From Photobacterium alginatilyticum (GTDB lineage: Bacteria; Pseudomonadota; Gammaproteobacteria; Enterobacterales; Vibrionaceae), in assembly GCF_009910675.1 (NCBI RefSeq), contig NZ_RSEJ01000010.1, positions 82,457-146,456 on the forward strand: a stretch of DNA of 64,000 nucleotides, given 5' to 3'. Positions 29,479 through 39,625 of the stretch are shown here, in pieces; position 1 is the first letter of the stretch; each line of letters starts with the position of its first letter. The position numbers were made by a program, and so were the translations under genes. The notes beneath the pieces were generated by a model that had not been told where the DNA came from, ran no database searches, and worked only from the letters and a program-made list of their open reading frames with translations.

Positions 29479-30471
29479 ATGCAATTACATGATCTCATTT
29501 TACGTCAGCAGGCCAGGTGGAAATTCAGCGTTGGTCTGATTTCCTTGGTATTGCTTGTTGCCTGTTTTTTCTCTCTCGCTGTGGGCGAAATTTTTATCTG
29601 GCCATGGTCGCCTGATGGCGGACTGGAGCAACAGTTACTGCTTCAGCTACGGATGCCTCGGTTACTAGCTGCGCTGGCAATAGGGGCCTCTCTGGCGGCC
29701 TCTGGAGCCGTATTACAGGTATTGCTAGGCAACCCTTTGGCCGAACCCGGTGTACTTGGTATTTCTGGTGGCGCCAGCCTTGCTTTGGTTGTTCTGTTAT
29801 TTGCCTTGCCGTTTGTCCCAAACCCAATGATAACCATGTTAGCCGCAATGCTTGGGGCATTGTGCTTTACGTTGATCTTGGTCGGTCTGTCCCGCCGGCG
29901 TAAAGTGTCAACGGCCAGGCTGCTGCTGATCGGTGTTGCGCTGGGGATCCTCTCCGGGGCCGTCGTGACGTGGGCGTTTTATTTCAGTGACGACCTGAAC
30001 CTCAGACAGCTGATGTACTGGCTGATGGGCAGTGTCGGAGGCGTGAACTGGTCACAGCTTTCTCTGCTGGTGTTAGTGCTGCCTGTCTTGGCGTGGTTAT
30101 GCTCGCAAGGCAAGAAGCTCGATTTGCTGATGTTAGGTGAAGGGCAGGCCAAACAGCTGGGGTTAGACGTAGCAGCCTTTCGCTGGCGGTTGATCCTGAT
30201 TGTCTCACTCCTGGTGGGTGCATCTGTTGCCCTGGGAGGCGTTATCGGATTTATCGGTCTGGTTGTGCCGCATTTGCTTCGCTTGGCTCTAGGCACCGAG
30301 AACCGCTTCTTGCTGCCGCTCGCTGCAATGTGTGGTGCTTTGCTGCTCGCTATTGCCGATACGCTATCCAGAGTTATCCTACCATCGGCCGAACTGCCAG
30401 TCGGTGTCGTTATAACCAGCATTGGCGCGCCGATATTTATCTGGATGCTGCTGCGCTCACAGCTTGACTGA
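29479..30471 (+). CDS. btuC: Vitamin B12 ABC transporter permease
   Basis: The membrane channel of the BtuCDF cobalamin importer, 330 residues with about ten membrane helices. The FecCD-family features [21 protein letters not shown] and the cytoplasmic coupling region near [11 protein letters not shown] are present. The ATPase btuD follows after 87 bp; btuE, which lies between them in E. coli, is missing, and btuF is not in the window. The ihfA-btuC-btuD neighbourhood favours cobalamin over ferric siderophores. The ATG has no good Shine-Dalgarno sequence, and I saw no cobalamin riboswitch in the short leader. Confidence 0.9.
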   Translation: MQLHDLILRQQARWKFSVGLISLVLLVACFFSLAVGEIFIWPWSPDGGLEQQLLLQLRMPRLLAALAIGASLAASGAVLQVLLGNPLAEPGVLGISGGASLALVVLLFALPFVPNPMITMLAAMLGALCFTLILVGLSRRRKVSTARLLLIGVALGILSGAVVTWAFYFSDDLNLRQLMYWLMGSVGGVNWSQLSLLVLVLPVLAWLCSQGKKLDLLMLGEGQAKQLGLDVAAFRWRLILIVSLLVGASVALGGVIGFIGLVVPHLLRLALGTENRFLLPLAAMCGALLLAIADTLSRVILPSAELPVGVVITSIGAPIFIWMLLRSQLD

Positions 30472-30558
30472 TAGCGATAAACTGATGAGCAATGCCATAA
30501 CTACTGGCTGTGTAATTAAAATAAGGCAACAAAGAGTTGTTCAGAAGATGAGAGTGCG

Positions 30559-31320
30559 ATGATTGTAGATGCTAAGAATCTGGCGATGCCACCTAGGCTG
30601 TTGCCTGTTTCATTTTCCATAGAGGCCGGTGAGATCGTTCACCTAATTGGTCCTAATGGCAGTGGTAAAAGTACTGCCATTTCGATGTTATCCGGGCTGT
30701 TTCAGGGGGAAGGTGAAGTACAGCTGCTCGGTAAATCATTGCAAGAGTATGATTTGCAATCATTGGCAAGGCTGCGCTGCTATCTGGCCCAGCAGGATCG
30801 CCCTGCTTTTTCTGTTGGTGTCTACCATTACCTTTCCTTGGCGCTGTCGGCGCTTGGCGAGCTAGATGCTGATTGTGTTCAGTCGGCATTAGATGAGGTA
30901 TGTAGCGCCCTGAACATAGCCGATAAGCTAACCCGAAATATTCAGCAGTTGTCTGGCGGGGAATGGCAGCGTGTTCGTCTTGCGGCTGCATGCCTTCAGG
31001 TGTGGCCTACGTTGAACCCCGAGGCCAGATTGCTGTTGCTTGATGAACCAGCAGCTGCGCTGGACATCGGCCAGGAAGCTGCCATGTATAAACTGATACG
31101 TATGATGGCAGAGCAAGGTATTGCGGTTGTGATGGCAAACCATGACTTAAATCGTACCTTGCGTGAGGCTGACAAGGTGTTGTTGTTGAGTAATGGCTCA
31201 TGCGTTGCCAAAGGCAGGCCGAAAGATGTTATGACGGTTGAACAGCTCGAAGCAATATTTGTAACGCAGGTACAACGTATCGAGCATGATGGAAAGTCTT
31301 GCCTGCTGTTTACCGATTAA
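30559..31320 (+). CDS. btuD: Vitamin B12 ABC transporter ATPase
   Basis: The nucleotide-binding subunit that drives BtuC, 253 residues. Walker A GPNGSGKS (31-38), signature LSGGEWQRVRLAAA, Walker B LLLLDEPAAALD and the switch His in ANHDLNRT are all intact. Its last four bases overlap the end of a convergent small membrane-protein gene on the other strand. Confidence 0.92.
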   Translation: MIVDAKNLAMPPRLLPVSFSIEAGEIVHLIGPNGSGKSTAISMLSGLFQGEGEVQLLGKSLQEYDLQSLARLRCYLAQQDRPAFSVGVYHYLSLALSALGELDADCVQSALDEVCSALNIADKLTRNIQQLSGGEWQRVRLAAACLQVWPTLNPEARLLLLDEPAAALDIGQEAAMYKLIRMMAEQGIAVVMANHDLNRTLREADKVLLLSNGSCVAKGRPKDVMTVEQLEAIFVTQVQRIEHDGKSCLLFTD

Positions 31321-31634
31321 GCTGAATGGGAATTGATATTCACAACGTTGCCAGTACGGGGATCGGACCATGCCAAGAGCTGGTGGTAGTATTTCTTCTG
31401 CAAGAATAAATACAGGCTCAGGCTAGCAAATATCAGAGTAATTAAATGGCTGCTTTCTTCGACATTTGATGATGCAAAGCCGAGTAGGATGCCGATGCCA
31501 ATTCCCACTCCACAAAGTAGCTGCAGCATTGGATAGGCAAGAAAGAAAAAAGACTTCAGATTAATAAGTAGAGAATACAATCCATGTTTCAGCATTCTCA
31601 GGGCATGGTTTGGAGCCATGTCTGTCAATCGCAT
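31317..31634 (-). CDS. Small membrane protein behind a Fur-like box
   Basis: A protein of about 105 residues with two hydrophobic segments (around residues 22-50 and 60-78) and short polar ends; not recognised as a named family. The ATG at 31634 is taken as the start, with a TTG at 31646 as alternative; both have weak ribosome sites. It converges on btuD with a 4-bp overlap of the coding ends. A 19-bp sequence matching the Fur box at 15 positions lies directly upstream of the start, so iron-dependent repression is likely. That it encodes protein rests on this promoter and on its clean reading frame; the function is unknown. Confidence 0.6.
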   Translation of the reverse strand: MRLTDMAPNHALRMLKHGLYSLLINLKSFFFLAYPMLQLLCGVGIGIGILLGFASSNVEESSHLITLIFASLSLYLFLQKKYYHQLLAWSDPRTGNVVNINSHSA

Positions 31635-31646
31635 ATTCTTAACCAA

Positions 31647-31665
31647 GATAATTAGAATTATTATT
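31647..31665. promoter_or_regulatory. Fur-like box
   Basis: GATAATTAGAATTATTATT agrees with the classical 19-bp Fur box (GATAATGATAATCATTATC) at 15 of 19 positions by direct comparison. It lies 13 bp before the ATG of the small membrane protein gene, where a repressor would block transcription. Confidence 0.6.
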
Positions 31666-31679
31666 TCACTGGGGTGGTA

Positions 31680-31736
31680 AACAGGAAGCTCGGTATTGCT
31701 TGTTGGGTGAAATTAAGCTTCACCTTGCTTCCTGTT
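31680..31736. repeat. Nested inverted repeat after the DUF3360 gene
   Basis: AACAGGAAGC and GCTTCCTGTT (10-bp perfect arms) enclose an inner GGTGAA/TTCACC pair. It lies downstream of the DUF3360 gene on the minus strand and may end that transcript; T-richness after it is poor. Confidence 0.45.
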
Positions 31737-31787
31737 GATTGTGCGCATTAGGCCAGAATGTCCGGCCCAATGCTTTTGCAGGACTCG

Positions 31788-33242
31788 TTAGCCTAGCAGT
31801 GCAGGGATACCTGGCAACTGACCGACAAGGGCCAATGCACCGACACAAACAATCACTGCTGTTGCCGGGATAATCAGCTTATCAGTGCGGGACAGAGAAT
31901 CAGCACGTTCTTTGTTGCCGATAAGTCCCAGGTTGTCCAGCAGCATGGTAAGTGCCCAGCCAAAGACAGGGTTAACCAGTGCACAGGCAAACATACAGAT
32001 ACCAGCGCTTTGTGAATTGCGTGAACACTTCACCATTTGCATACCGGCTTCCAGTAGCGGCAGGAATACACCGACAAGCAGGGCAACGCGCAGAACAGGT
32101 TCCCACATAGCCAGATCCATCGGGAAGCCTAATACAGCCGCCAAGACACACAGTAGACCGGTTAGCAGTGCTCCACCTGGGATCGGACGTTTAGCAATGG
32201 CTGCCGGGATCATGTAAGTACCCCAAGACGATGCCAGGTTACCACCACCCAGACCCGCACCGATCATCTGACGAATAGAACATACTGCCATTGTATCGTC
32301 GACGTTCATCAGAGCGCCTTTGGCACTTTTCGGGTAGTTTAATTCCTGGAAAACACGGTGGCCAAGAAAATCTGGTGACCACATAGCAACGGCTAGAATG
32401 GCAAAAGGAATAACTGCAATATAATGCTCTAGTTGAGGCCAGCCAAGCTGCCAACCAGTATTTTCTCCCCACCAGAAGAATGGGCTCATATTTGGTAAGC
32501 CAGGCTCAGTGACAAACTCAAAAGGTACACCCATTATATATGCAACTACACCTGCAATTAATGAACAAAGTGGAATAGCGAGCCAACGTTTTTCTACTTT
32601 TGCAAGGTAGGCATAAATAACAATTGTCGTAAGAATAACAATAAATGAAACGGCATCCAGGCCAGAACTGACTGACCATGACTCGAACTTATTTAATTGT
32701 CCAATAAGTCCAACGGCACCAAGGTATATTAATAGTCCACCACGAACACCTTCGCCGGTTAAATTAACTAACCTTGATCCACCTTTGGTTGCACTTAATA
32801 TTAAACCAAATACACCAACCATAATTCCTAATGCGAGAGGGTGTCCTCCAGCGGCTGCAATTAATGGAATCAGTGGGATCATTGGCCCATGAGTACCTGC
32901 CAGGTTGGATAACGGATTTAAGATGGCAGAGAAGAAAACAACAAAAAGAAGTCCTGCAATCAATAGCTCAAAACGTACGTTTTCAGCCACGAACTCTTGT
33001 GATAGGCCGAATTGTGCAGCAAATGCGGCGACCATGGCGGTAACCATGACAACTTTACCTATGGTTGCGGCAATGGCAGGTACCCAGTCTTCGATCTCTA
33101 TACCAAAGTCGCGAAAGGGCAAATGCACTCGCCATCGCTTAAGATCCATAATTGAGAGCTCGTGCTCTAAATACGCCGCCCTCGATTCAAACTCGCTGGC
33201 TTTTTTACGGCGCTGTTTATAGGTCCCATGATCTACACTCAT
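31788..33242 (-). CDS. DUF3360-type membrane permease
   Basis: A 484-residue integral membrane protein with a polar, charged N-terminus (about 55 residues) and some twelve hydrophobic segments. Short glycine-rich breaks such as NLAGTHGPMIPL and GAGLGGGNLASSWG are of the kind seen at substrate sites of SulP/SLC26 and nucleobase-ascorbate carriers. From memory it belongs to the DUF3360 family common in vibrios; the substrate is unknown. It is divergent from the RND efflux operon, separated by a 648-bp AT-rich region. Confidence 0.75.
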   Translation of the reverse strand: MSVDHGTYKQRRKKASEFESRAAYLEHELSIMDLKRWRVHLPFRDFGIEIEDWVPAIAATIGKVVMVTAMVAAFAAQFGLSQEFVAENVRFELLIAGLLFVVFFSAILNPLSNLAGTHGPMIPLIPLIAAAGGHPLALGIMVGVFGLILSATKGGSRLVNLTGEGVRGGLLIYLGAVGLIGQLNKFESWSVSSGLDAVSFIVILTTIVIYAYLAKVEKRWLAIPLCSLIAGVVAYIMGVPFEFVTEPGLPNMSPFFWWGENTGWQLGWPQLEHYIAVIPFAILAVAMWSPDFLGHRVFQELNYPKSAKGALMNVDDTMAVCSIRQMIGAGLGGGNLASSWGTYMIPAAIAKRPIPGGALLTGLLCVLAAVLGFPMDLAMWEPVLRVALLVGVFLPLLEAGMQMVKCSRNSQSAGICMFACALVNPVFGWALTMLLDNLGLIGNKERADSLSRTDKLIIPATAVIVCVGALALVGQLPGIPALLG

Positions 33243-33890
33243 GTCAACTCCAAAAAATTAATAGATATATGCACTTTGATGCTAATAATAGTTATATTAC
33301 TAAAGAGGTATTAAATAAGTCTGAAATATTTATATAAACATTGAAATATATTTTGATATTTAATTTGACCCAGATCTCATAATCAACGTAAACATATAAA
33401 CAAGATGCACATAAAGAAATTTTATATTACAAATGATTTATTTTTAATTATGTTAAGTTTTTAATTTGTATTATATTTTCTCTAGTTGTTTGTTTTATAT
33501 ATTCAAACTTTTGCTGACAACCAAATAGCAATTTACTGATAACCACTCATTAACATTGAGGGTGCTATGGCTGTTGTTTTTCCATATTTGGGTGCTTGTA
33601 TTGATGTTTGATCTTATTGCAGTTGATTGTTTGGCTTATTTTGGGTTGGATAGGGGGATGTATTACTTAAAAAGTTAAAATATTTTTACTTAATTCATAT
33701 TCTTCAAAAGCGTTTAACATTTATAGTAATAGTTATAAATATTATTAGGTTCTAATATGCTTATATTGGATTCACTGTTACTCTATCTGTTGAATATATT
33801 AATTTCTTTATTAAATACGTCGTTATATTAACCCTGCCTTAACGCCTTCATCTTTATGCTTGCTTCAGAAAATTTCAGGAGACAGGCTTA
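33243..33890. other. AT-rich divergent intergenic region
   Basis: 648 bp without a gene, strongly AT-rich, between the DUF3360 gene and the efflux operon. I found no credible short coding frame, tRNA or stable hairpin. It probably contains both promoters and is the sort of DNA that H-NS-like proteins bind, but no specific site can be named. CAGGAG at the right end is the ribosome site of the efflux operon's first gene. Confidence 0.6.
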
Positions 33891-35258
33891 ATGACTTTGC
33901 CAAGTGAATTTAGGATCTCACTTGTTTCACTCATGATACTGGGTATTACCGGCTGTAGTACCTCGGGCGGTGTGAACTTCCAACAAACTGCACAGGACTC
34001 ACGTGCCGAACACCAAGCATGGAGTTATCAGCAAACTGATGCCTCTCAGGCGAGTCAGCTTACCGATTTAGTAGCCATACCGACGCTGACACAATTAGTT
34101 GATGATGCGTTGGCCCAGAACCCCAGCCTTCAGCAAACTGCATTGGCACTCCAAATTGCCTATGCCCAGGAAAAACTTGCCGTTGGTGATCAATTGCCGG
34201 CGCTGAGTGCCGGGTTCAGTGGAAAACGAGAAGAAGATAAGGACACGAGTTACAGCACAGATCTGACGGTGAGCTGGGAGCTGGATTTGTGGCAGAAGAT
34301 CAGCGATGGCGTCGGGGCTGCCCAGATGGATGTAGCCAGTTCACAGGCTAACTTTCAGGCTGCACAGGATGCCCTGGCGGCGAATATTATGCGCGCCTGG
34401 TTACAGATTAATCTCAGGCAGCAATTGCTGAGCATCGAAACTCAGCGTCTGGTGGTTCTGGAAAACAATGAAACCTTTATTTTGGAGCGTTACCGTGTGG
34501 GGCTTGGGCAGCTGGAGGAGCTTGATAATGCCCGTAGCAGCAGTGCACAGACAAGGGCGATACTGGCAGATTATAAAGAGCAGCTTGCCAAGGAATACCG
34601 TGCACTAAATCAGTTGTTGGGCAGGGATCCATCTTCCTCGGCCCCTTATATAGAGCAGCATTTTCCGGAAGTACTCGAGCCACTTGCGTCACTTCCCGAG
34701 CAAGATCTAGGGCGGCGACCAGATTTGCAGGCTGCCTATTACACCATTCTCGCTGAGCAATACCGAACTTCTGTTGCCTATAAAGCGCTGCTCCCGTCGA
34801 TCAGTTTATCGGCTTCGCTGACAGATATCGGTTCCAGCCCGAGTGATGCCTTACTGACAAGTCCTGCCTGGAGCCTGCTAGGGCAACTGACAGCTCCGTT
34901 GTTTCAGGGGGGCAAGCTCAGAGCCCAGGTTGATATTGCCGAGCTAACAGCGGAACAAAGTTATTGGGCGTATCAGGAAACTTTGCTCAATGCTGTCACT
35001 GAAGTTGAAAACACTTTGGGTCAGGAGCAGTCACTGGAACGACAGCAGCTACATCTGAAGCAAGCACTAAGCAGCGCCTCTCGCAGTGTCACTAATTACC
35101 AAACCAAATATCGACAAGGGCTTGTCGATATTCTTGACCTGTTATCGGTACAGCAACAAACGTTTGATCTTCAATCTCAGCTGGTACAGATAACGTATAA
35201 CCGACTCGTAAACCGAATTGACTTAGGCCTGGCGCTAGGGCTTGGAGTGTCATCATGA
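33891..35258 (+). CDS. Outer membrane efflux lipoprotein (OprM/CusC type)
   Basis: The outer-membrane channel of a tripartite efflux system, 455 residues. The signal peptide ends in a lipobox (GITGCSTS), so the protein is a lipoprotein of the NodT/OprM branch rather than plain TolC. Two repeated outer-membrane-efflux regions are visible, with coiled-coil stretches around LQIAYAQEKLAVGDQ and YQTKYRQGLVDILDLLSVQQ. First gene of a five-gene operon; its stop overlaps the next start in ATGA. Confidence 0.92.
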   Translation: MTLPSEFRISLVSLMILGITGCSTSGGVNFQQTAQDSRAEHQAWSYQQTDASQASQLTDLVAIPTLTQLVDDALAQNPSLQQTALALQIAYAQEKLAVGDQLPALSAGFSGKREEDKDTSYSTDLTVSWELDLWQKISDGVGAAQMDVASSQANFQAAQDALAANIMRAWLQINLRQQLLSIETQRLVVLENNETFILERYRVGLGQLEELDNARSSSAQTRAILADYKEQLAKEYRALNQLLGRDPSSSAPYIEQHFPEVLEPLASLPEQDLGRRPDLQAAYYTILAEQYRTSVAYKALLPSISLSASLTDIGSSPSDALLTSPAWSLLGQLTAPLFQGGKLRAQVDIAELTAEQSYWAYQETLLNAVTEVENTLGQEQSLERQQLHLKQALSSASRSVTNYQTKYRQGLVDILDLLSVQQQTFDLQSQLVQITYNRLVNRIDLGLALGLGVSS

Positions 35259-36406
35259 AACTAAAAATGCTTACCATTGCAGTAACACTTGCTTCTGCAG
35301 CCAGTATTGTTGCTGTTGCAGCCTTTAACGGCGAGCAGATGAGTGCCGTTACTGCTCCCGCAGTTGAAACACGCGGCCCTCAATACCCTGATGTTGCGAT
35401 TGTTGAAGTTGCCCGACGTGATTACAGGGCAACGATAACGGGGCATGGCGAAGCAAAACCACGCTATGAACTTGATTTAACCACAGAGGTTAGCGGACAG
35501 GTTGAGAGCCTGGCCGATCGTTTTGAAACGGGGTTGGAGTTTGAAAAGGGCGATGCCTTAGTCAGATTGAATCAGACGGACTACCAGCAGGCTGTTGCCA
35601 GTGCAAAGGCATCTGTCGCTGATGCCAGGCTAGCGTTGCTTGAAGAACAGCGCCAGGGCCAGCAGGCCGTGAAAGAGTGGAAGCGATCCGGGCTCAAAGG
35701 CCAACCGGACTCATCCCTGGTGTTACGCGAACCGCAACTACAAGCAGCAGAAGCTAAATTGGAAAATGCCAAGCGGGAGCTGGAGAAAGCAAAGCGCGAT
35801 TTGGGGAAGACCACAATCAAAGCCCCTTTCAATGCCTTAATTGTTTCCAGGGAGGTACAGCCGGGCAGCTATATTCAGGCCGGTAGCAAGGTGGCTATGC
35901 TCTACAGTACCGACAGGGTTGAAATCAGCATTCCGCTGTCCGGCAATCAGTGGGGGAATTTGCCGCCGCTAGATTCGCTCGGTAATGAACAATGGCCGGT
36001 CGAAATAACCAGTACCGAGGGGAACAAGCAATGGCAAGGTTACGTTGAACGGGTTGAGCAACACCTTGATAGTGCAAGCCGGCAGCGTTCATTGATAGTT
36101 GTGGTCGAGCAGCCGCTGCAACAAGCCAACCCTTTGTATGCAGGTACATTCGTTGAAGCGAAAGTGCAAGGCCGGGATTTATCCGAACTGTGGCAGTTAC
36201 CTGCATCGGTGATCTCGCAAACAGGAGAGATTTGGCTCGTCGATGACAACCAAAGTTTGTTCAGTATCAAGGCCAAGAAACAGTTCGAAGACAGTAACTA
36301 TGTCTATGTGGTTCCGCCTGACGGCACTGAGTATGCCAGAGTGGTTATTCGTCCGCTGAACAGCTACGTACAGGGTATGTATGTTCAGCCGGTTGTGGAG
36401 GGGTAA
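35255..36406 (+). CDS. RND efflux periplasmic adaptor subunit
   Basis: The membrane-fusion protein linking the inner-membrane pump and the outer-membrane channel, 383 residues. An N-terminal signal or anchor (about 1-24) is followed by a split lipoyl-type domain (ELDLTTEVSGQVESLADRFETG, shown here as ELDLTTEVSGQ onwards), an alpha-helical hairpin rich in Glu/Lys/Ala (about 105-185), the second lipoyl half (TIKAPFNALIVSREVQPG) and beta-barrel domains. No lipobox is present. Overlaps the preceding gene by four bases and is followed by the pump gene after three. Confidence 0.93.
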   Translation: MKLKMLTIAVTLASAASIVAVAAFNGEQMSAVTAPAVETRGPQYPDVAIVEVARRDYRATITGHGEAKPRYELDLTTEVSGQVESLADRFETGLEFEKGDALVRLNQTDYQQAVASAKASVADARLALLEEQRQGQQAVKEWKRSGLKGQPDSSLVLREPQLQAAEAKLENAKRELEKAKRDLGKTTIKAPFNALIVSREVQPGSYIQAGSKVAMLYSTDRVEISIPLSGNQWGNLPPLDSLGNEQWPVEITSTEGNKQWQGYVERVEQHLDSASRQRSLIVVVEQPLQQANPLYAGTFVEAKVQGRDLSELWQLPASVISQTGEIWLVDDNQSLFSIKAKKQFEDSNYVYVVPPDGTEYARVVIRPLNSYVQGMYVQPVVEG

Positions 36407-36409
36407 GCA

Positions 36410-39400
36410 ATGACATCTCCTCAGGATATAGCTGCGGCCAAGCAGTCTGGCGGCATTATTGGTTGGTTTGCGATTAACTCGGTTGCGGCGAACCTGTTAC
36501 TGGTTAGCATGATTGTGCTTGGTATCATGTCGCTGAATTCTATTCGCAAGGAAGCCTTTCCCAGCATGGAGCCTAACGTCATCACCGTATCGGTGAATTA
36601 TGACAGCGGCGATGCCAAGCAAGCCGAAGAAGGTATTGCGATCAAAATTGAAGATGCATTGGAAACGGTGCCGGGTATTAAGCGCATCACATCGACGTCT
36701 GATGCCAACGGAAGCTCGGTACGAATCGAGAAGCTCAGTGACTACGAGCTTGAGACTTTGTTGACTGATGTCAAAACTAAAGTTGATGCCATATATAATT
36801 TTCCTGCCGATGCTGAAAATCCGGTAATTGATAAAGCGAGAATGCAGGATCATGCCCTTTGGGTTCAGCTTTACGGCGATGCCGACAGGGCAACGCTGCA
36901 GGCACTGGCCGAAAAGTTAAAGGCTGATCTTCTGGCGCAGTCATCGATCCGGGATTTGGAAATCAAAGGTAAGTCTGAGCCGATCATTTCTGTCGAAGTG
37001 GATGAAGGGCAGCTTCAGGCCTATGGTCTGTCTCTGTCGGATATTGCAACAGCGATCAATGCCGAATCATCTACTATCTTGACGACAAGCCTGCGCAACG
37101 GTGAGAAGGTGGTACGGCTTAAAGCGGCAGAACAAGCATACCAGGCAGCTGAATTTGCACGTATTCCGTTAGTCACGACTGCGCAAGGGACCATTATTAC
37201 CCTTGGTGATGTTGCTAGTGTCACCGAGGCATTCGAAGATGATCCGTTTACTTTGTCTCGTTATCAGCAAACAAACGGAATGGGTATTGAGATCGTCATG
37301 GATGAGTATGGCGATGTTACCCAAATTGTCGAGCAGGCTAAACAAGTGGTCGAAAACTGGCATCAGCGTGGTTTGTTGCCTGCGAACGTCGAGTTGGTCA
37401 CTTGGTACGACAAAAGTACTTTAATAAAAGATCGACTGTCACTGCTGACCAGTAACGCTCTGACAGGTATCGCATTGGTGTTTATTGTTCTGGCCCTGTT
37501 TCTTAATCTGCGCGTGGCCTTCTGGGTAGCAGCTGGTCTGCCGTTTGTCTTTTTCGGTACCTTGTTTTTTATGGGCGACAGCTTTACCGGATTGACGATA
37601 AATGAAATGACCACATTCGGTTTCATTATGGCGCTGGGGATAGTGGTCGATGACGCAGTCGTTGTTGGAGAGAGTGTATATGCTACCCGGCGCCAGGATG
37701 GGGATACCCTTGCCAATACCATAAAAGGCACGCTAAAGGTCGCCGTGCCTACACTGTTCGGGGTGTTGACAACTGTCGCAGCATTTATGTCTTTGTCGAA
37801 TGTCACAGGTGATTTAGGGCAGATTTATGCCCAGTTCGGTACTGTAGTTACCATTTGCTTGTTGTTGTCGGTAGTTGAATCCAAGCTGATCCTGCCATCG
37901 CATCTGGCGCACCTCAATACTCACCGCCAGATCCCACAAGGTATTAAAGGCTGGTGGGCACGTATCCAGCATGGTGCCGATAGTGGGCTGATGTGGTTCA
38001 ACCGACGTATTTATTGTCCCGTGATTGAATGGGCATTGAATTTCCGTTATGCCGTCATTTTGGCCTTTATTGCCCTCATGGTGCTGGTAGCGGGAATGCC
38101 TATGACTGGAAGTGTTCGTGTGGCATTTTTCCCGGACATACCGGGTGACGTCGTCACGGCCGATCTGTCAATGCAGAATGATGCGAGTTTCGGACAGACG
38201 AATCGAAATCTATTGAAGCTTGAGCAAGCAGCTCTTCAGGCAGACCGTAACCTCATTGCCCGAAAAGCAAATGGCAACCCGACTGCTAATTCATCAGATA
38301 CTGGCCTGCTTGCCAAAAGTGGAATAACAAGTTTGCAGATTATTGCCGAAGACGATAGCTCGGGTAAATTGCAAGTTGAGCTAACATCTGACGGGCTGTA
38401 TACCTCGACAGAGTTCGAACAGGAATGGGAGCGACTTAGCGGATCGCCGGAAGGGGTTAAGAAGCTGAAGTTTTTGTCCAGCTTTGAAATGGTTGATAAC
38501 TTCAAGGTGGAGCTTAAAGCGTGGGATGATGCAACTGTCCGCCAGGCCGGGCTGAAGTTTAAAGACCTGCTGGCGCAGACTCCGGGCGTGAGTGGTATCG
38601 ATGACAACCTGAATCCGGGCCTGCCGCAGATCCGGTTTGAACTCACGGAGCAGGGCAGAACATTGGGGATGGATACGGCTAATTTGTCACAACAGGTATT
38701 GCAGTCCTTTGGTGGTGAAATTGTTCAGCGTTATCAACGTAACAAAGACGAAGTTAAAGTTCGAGTTCGATACCCTGAGCAAAAACGTCAGAATATGGCC
38801 GACATAATGCAGTCTCGGGTGCGTACCCCGGATGGCACAGTGGTTCCGTTAAGCACAGTTGCCAATGTTGTTTCAGAGTACCAGCAAGATGAAATTACCC
38901 GCATTGATAGCTTGAGGGCTATCTATATCACGGCTGTTGTCGATAAGGCGATTGTTGCTCCCAACGAGTTGGTGGCTCGATTGCAGCAAGACATAGTACC
39001 TGAATTGCAGCGACAGTATCCGGACTTGAGTGTGCATTTTGCCGGAGAGGCCGAGCAGCAGCAGGAAGCGACCAGTTCGATGGGCAATATGTTTATTGTT
39101 GCGTTGCTGGCGATTTATGTCCTGCTGGCTGTACCGTTGAAGTCCTATATTCAGCCGTTGCTGATCATGACAGCGATTCCTTTCGGTATTGTTGGGGCAA
39201 TACTGGGTCACTGGTGGAATGACTTGACCATTAGTATCTTGTCGCTTAACGGTATTTTGGCGTTGAGCGGGGTCGTGGTTAATGACAGTTTGCTATTGGT
39301 TTCACGTTTCAACGAATTGAGGGAAGATGCCAGTATTCCTGTTAAGCAAGCAATTAAAGAGGCCTGCTCCGGGCGTTTGCGAGCTGTTTTACTAACCTCT

Positions 39401-39625
39401 GTGACGACTTTTGCCGGATTAACCCCACTGTTGGGAGAAACCTCGATGCAAGCTCAGTTCCTGATCCCGGCGGCAGCGTCATTGGGCTATGGTATTTTGT
39501 TCGCGACCTTGATCACTCTGATCCTGATCCCGGCTTTGTTATTGATTCAATGTGAAATCAAGTCGTTACTCGCTAAACTGGTCAATATGACAAAGCAAGA
39601 AAACAAGGTTGCTGAAGTATGCTAA
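36410..39625 (+). CDS. RND-family efflux pump, inner membrane subunit
   Basis: A 1,071-residue proton-driven exporter with the RND layout of twelve membrane helices and two large periplasmic loops. The proton-relay aspartates are visible in helix 4 (GIVVDDAVVVGES), and the first periplasmic region begins IRKEAFPSMEPNVITVSV. It belongs to the broad AcrB/MexF-type superfamily but to an atypical branch found in marine bacteria; the substrates cannot be inferred. GGAGGGG stands six bases before the ATG. It overlaps the response-regulator gene by seven bases, so pump and regulators are made together. Confidence 0.94.
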   Translation: MTSPQDIAAAKQSGGIIGWFAINSVAANLLLVSMIVLGIMSLNSIRKEAFPSMEPNVITVSVNYDSGDAKQAEEGIAIKIEDALETVPGIKRITSTSDANGSSVRIEKLSDYELETLLTDVKTKVDAIYNFPADAENPVIDKARMQDHALWVQLYGDADRATLQALAEKLKADLLAQSSIRDLEIKGKSEPIISVEVDEGQLQAYGLSLSDIATAINAESSTILTTSLRNGEKVVRLKAAEQAYQAAEFARIPLVTTAQGTIITLGDVASVTEAFEDDPFTLSRYQQTNGMGIEIVMDEYGDVTQIVEQAKQVVENWHQRGLLPANVELVTWYDKSTLIKDRLSLLTSNALTGIALVFIVLALFLNLRVAFWVAAGLPFVFFGTLFFMGDSFTGLTINEMTTFGFIMALGIVVDDAVVVGESVYATRRQDGDTLANTIKGTLKVAVPTLFGVLTTVAAFMSLSNVTGDLGQIYAQFGTVVTICLLLSVVESKLILPSHLAHLNTHRQIPQGIKGWWARIQHGADSGLMWFNRRIYCPVIEWALNFRYAVILAFIALMVLVAGMPMTGSVRVAFFPDIPGDVVTADLSMQNDASFGQTNRNLLKLEQAALQADRNLIARKANGNPTANSSDTGLLAKSGITSLQIIAEDDSSGKLQVELTSDGLYTSTEFEQEWERLSGSPEGVKKLKFLSSFEMVDNFKVELKAWDDATVRQAGLKFKDLLAQTPGVSGIDDNLNPGLPQIRFELTEQGRTLGMDTANLSQQVLQSFGGEIVQRYQRNKDEVKVRVRYPEQKRQNMADIMQSRVRTPDGTVVPLSTVANVVSEYQQDEITRIDSLRAIYITAVVDKAIVAPNELVARLQQDIVPELQRQYPDLSVHFAGEAEQQQEATSSMGNMFIVALLAIYVLLAVPLKSYIQPLLIMTAIPFGIVGAILGHWWNDLTISILSLNGILALSGVVVNDSLLLVSRFNELREDASIPVKQAIKEACSGRLRAVLLTSVTTFAGLTPLLGETSMQAQFLIPAAASLGYGILFATLITLILIPALLLIQCEIKSLLAKLVNMTKQENKVAEVC

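Noticed and set aside
33243-33890. Possible small genes in the 648-bp AT-rich gap
   Set aside because: All frames are interrupted by frequent stops and none has a ribosome site; treated as regulatory DNA.
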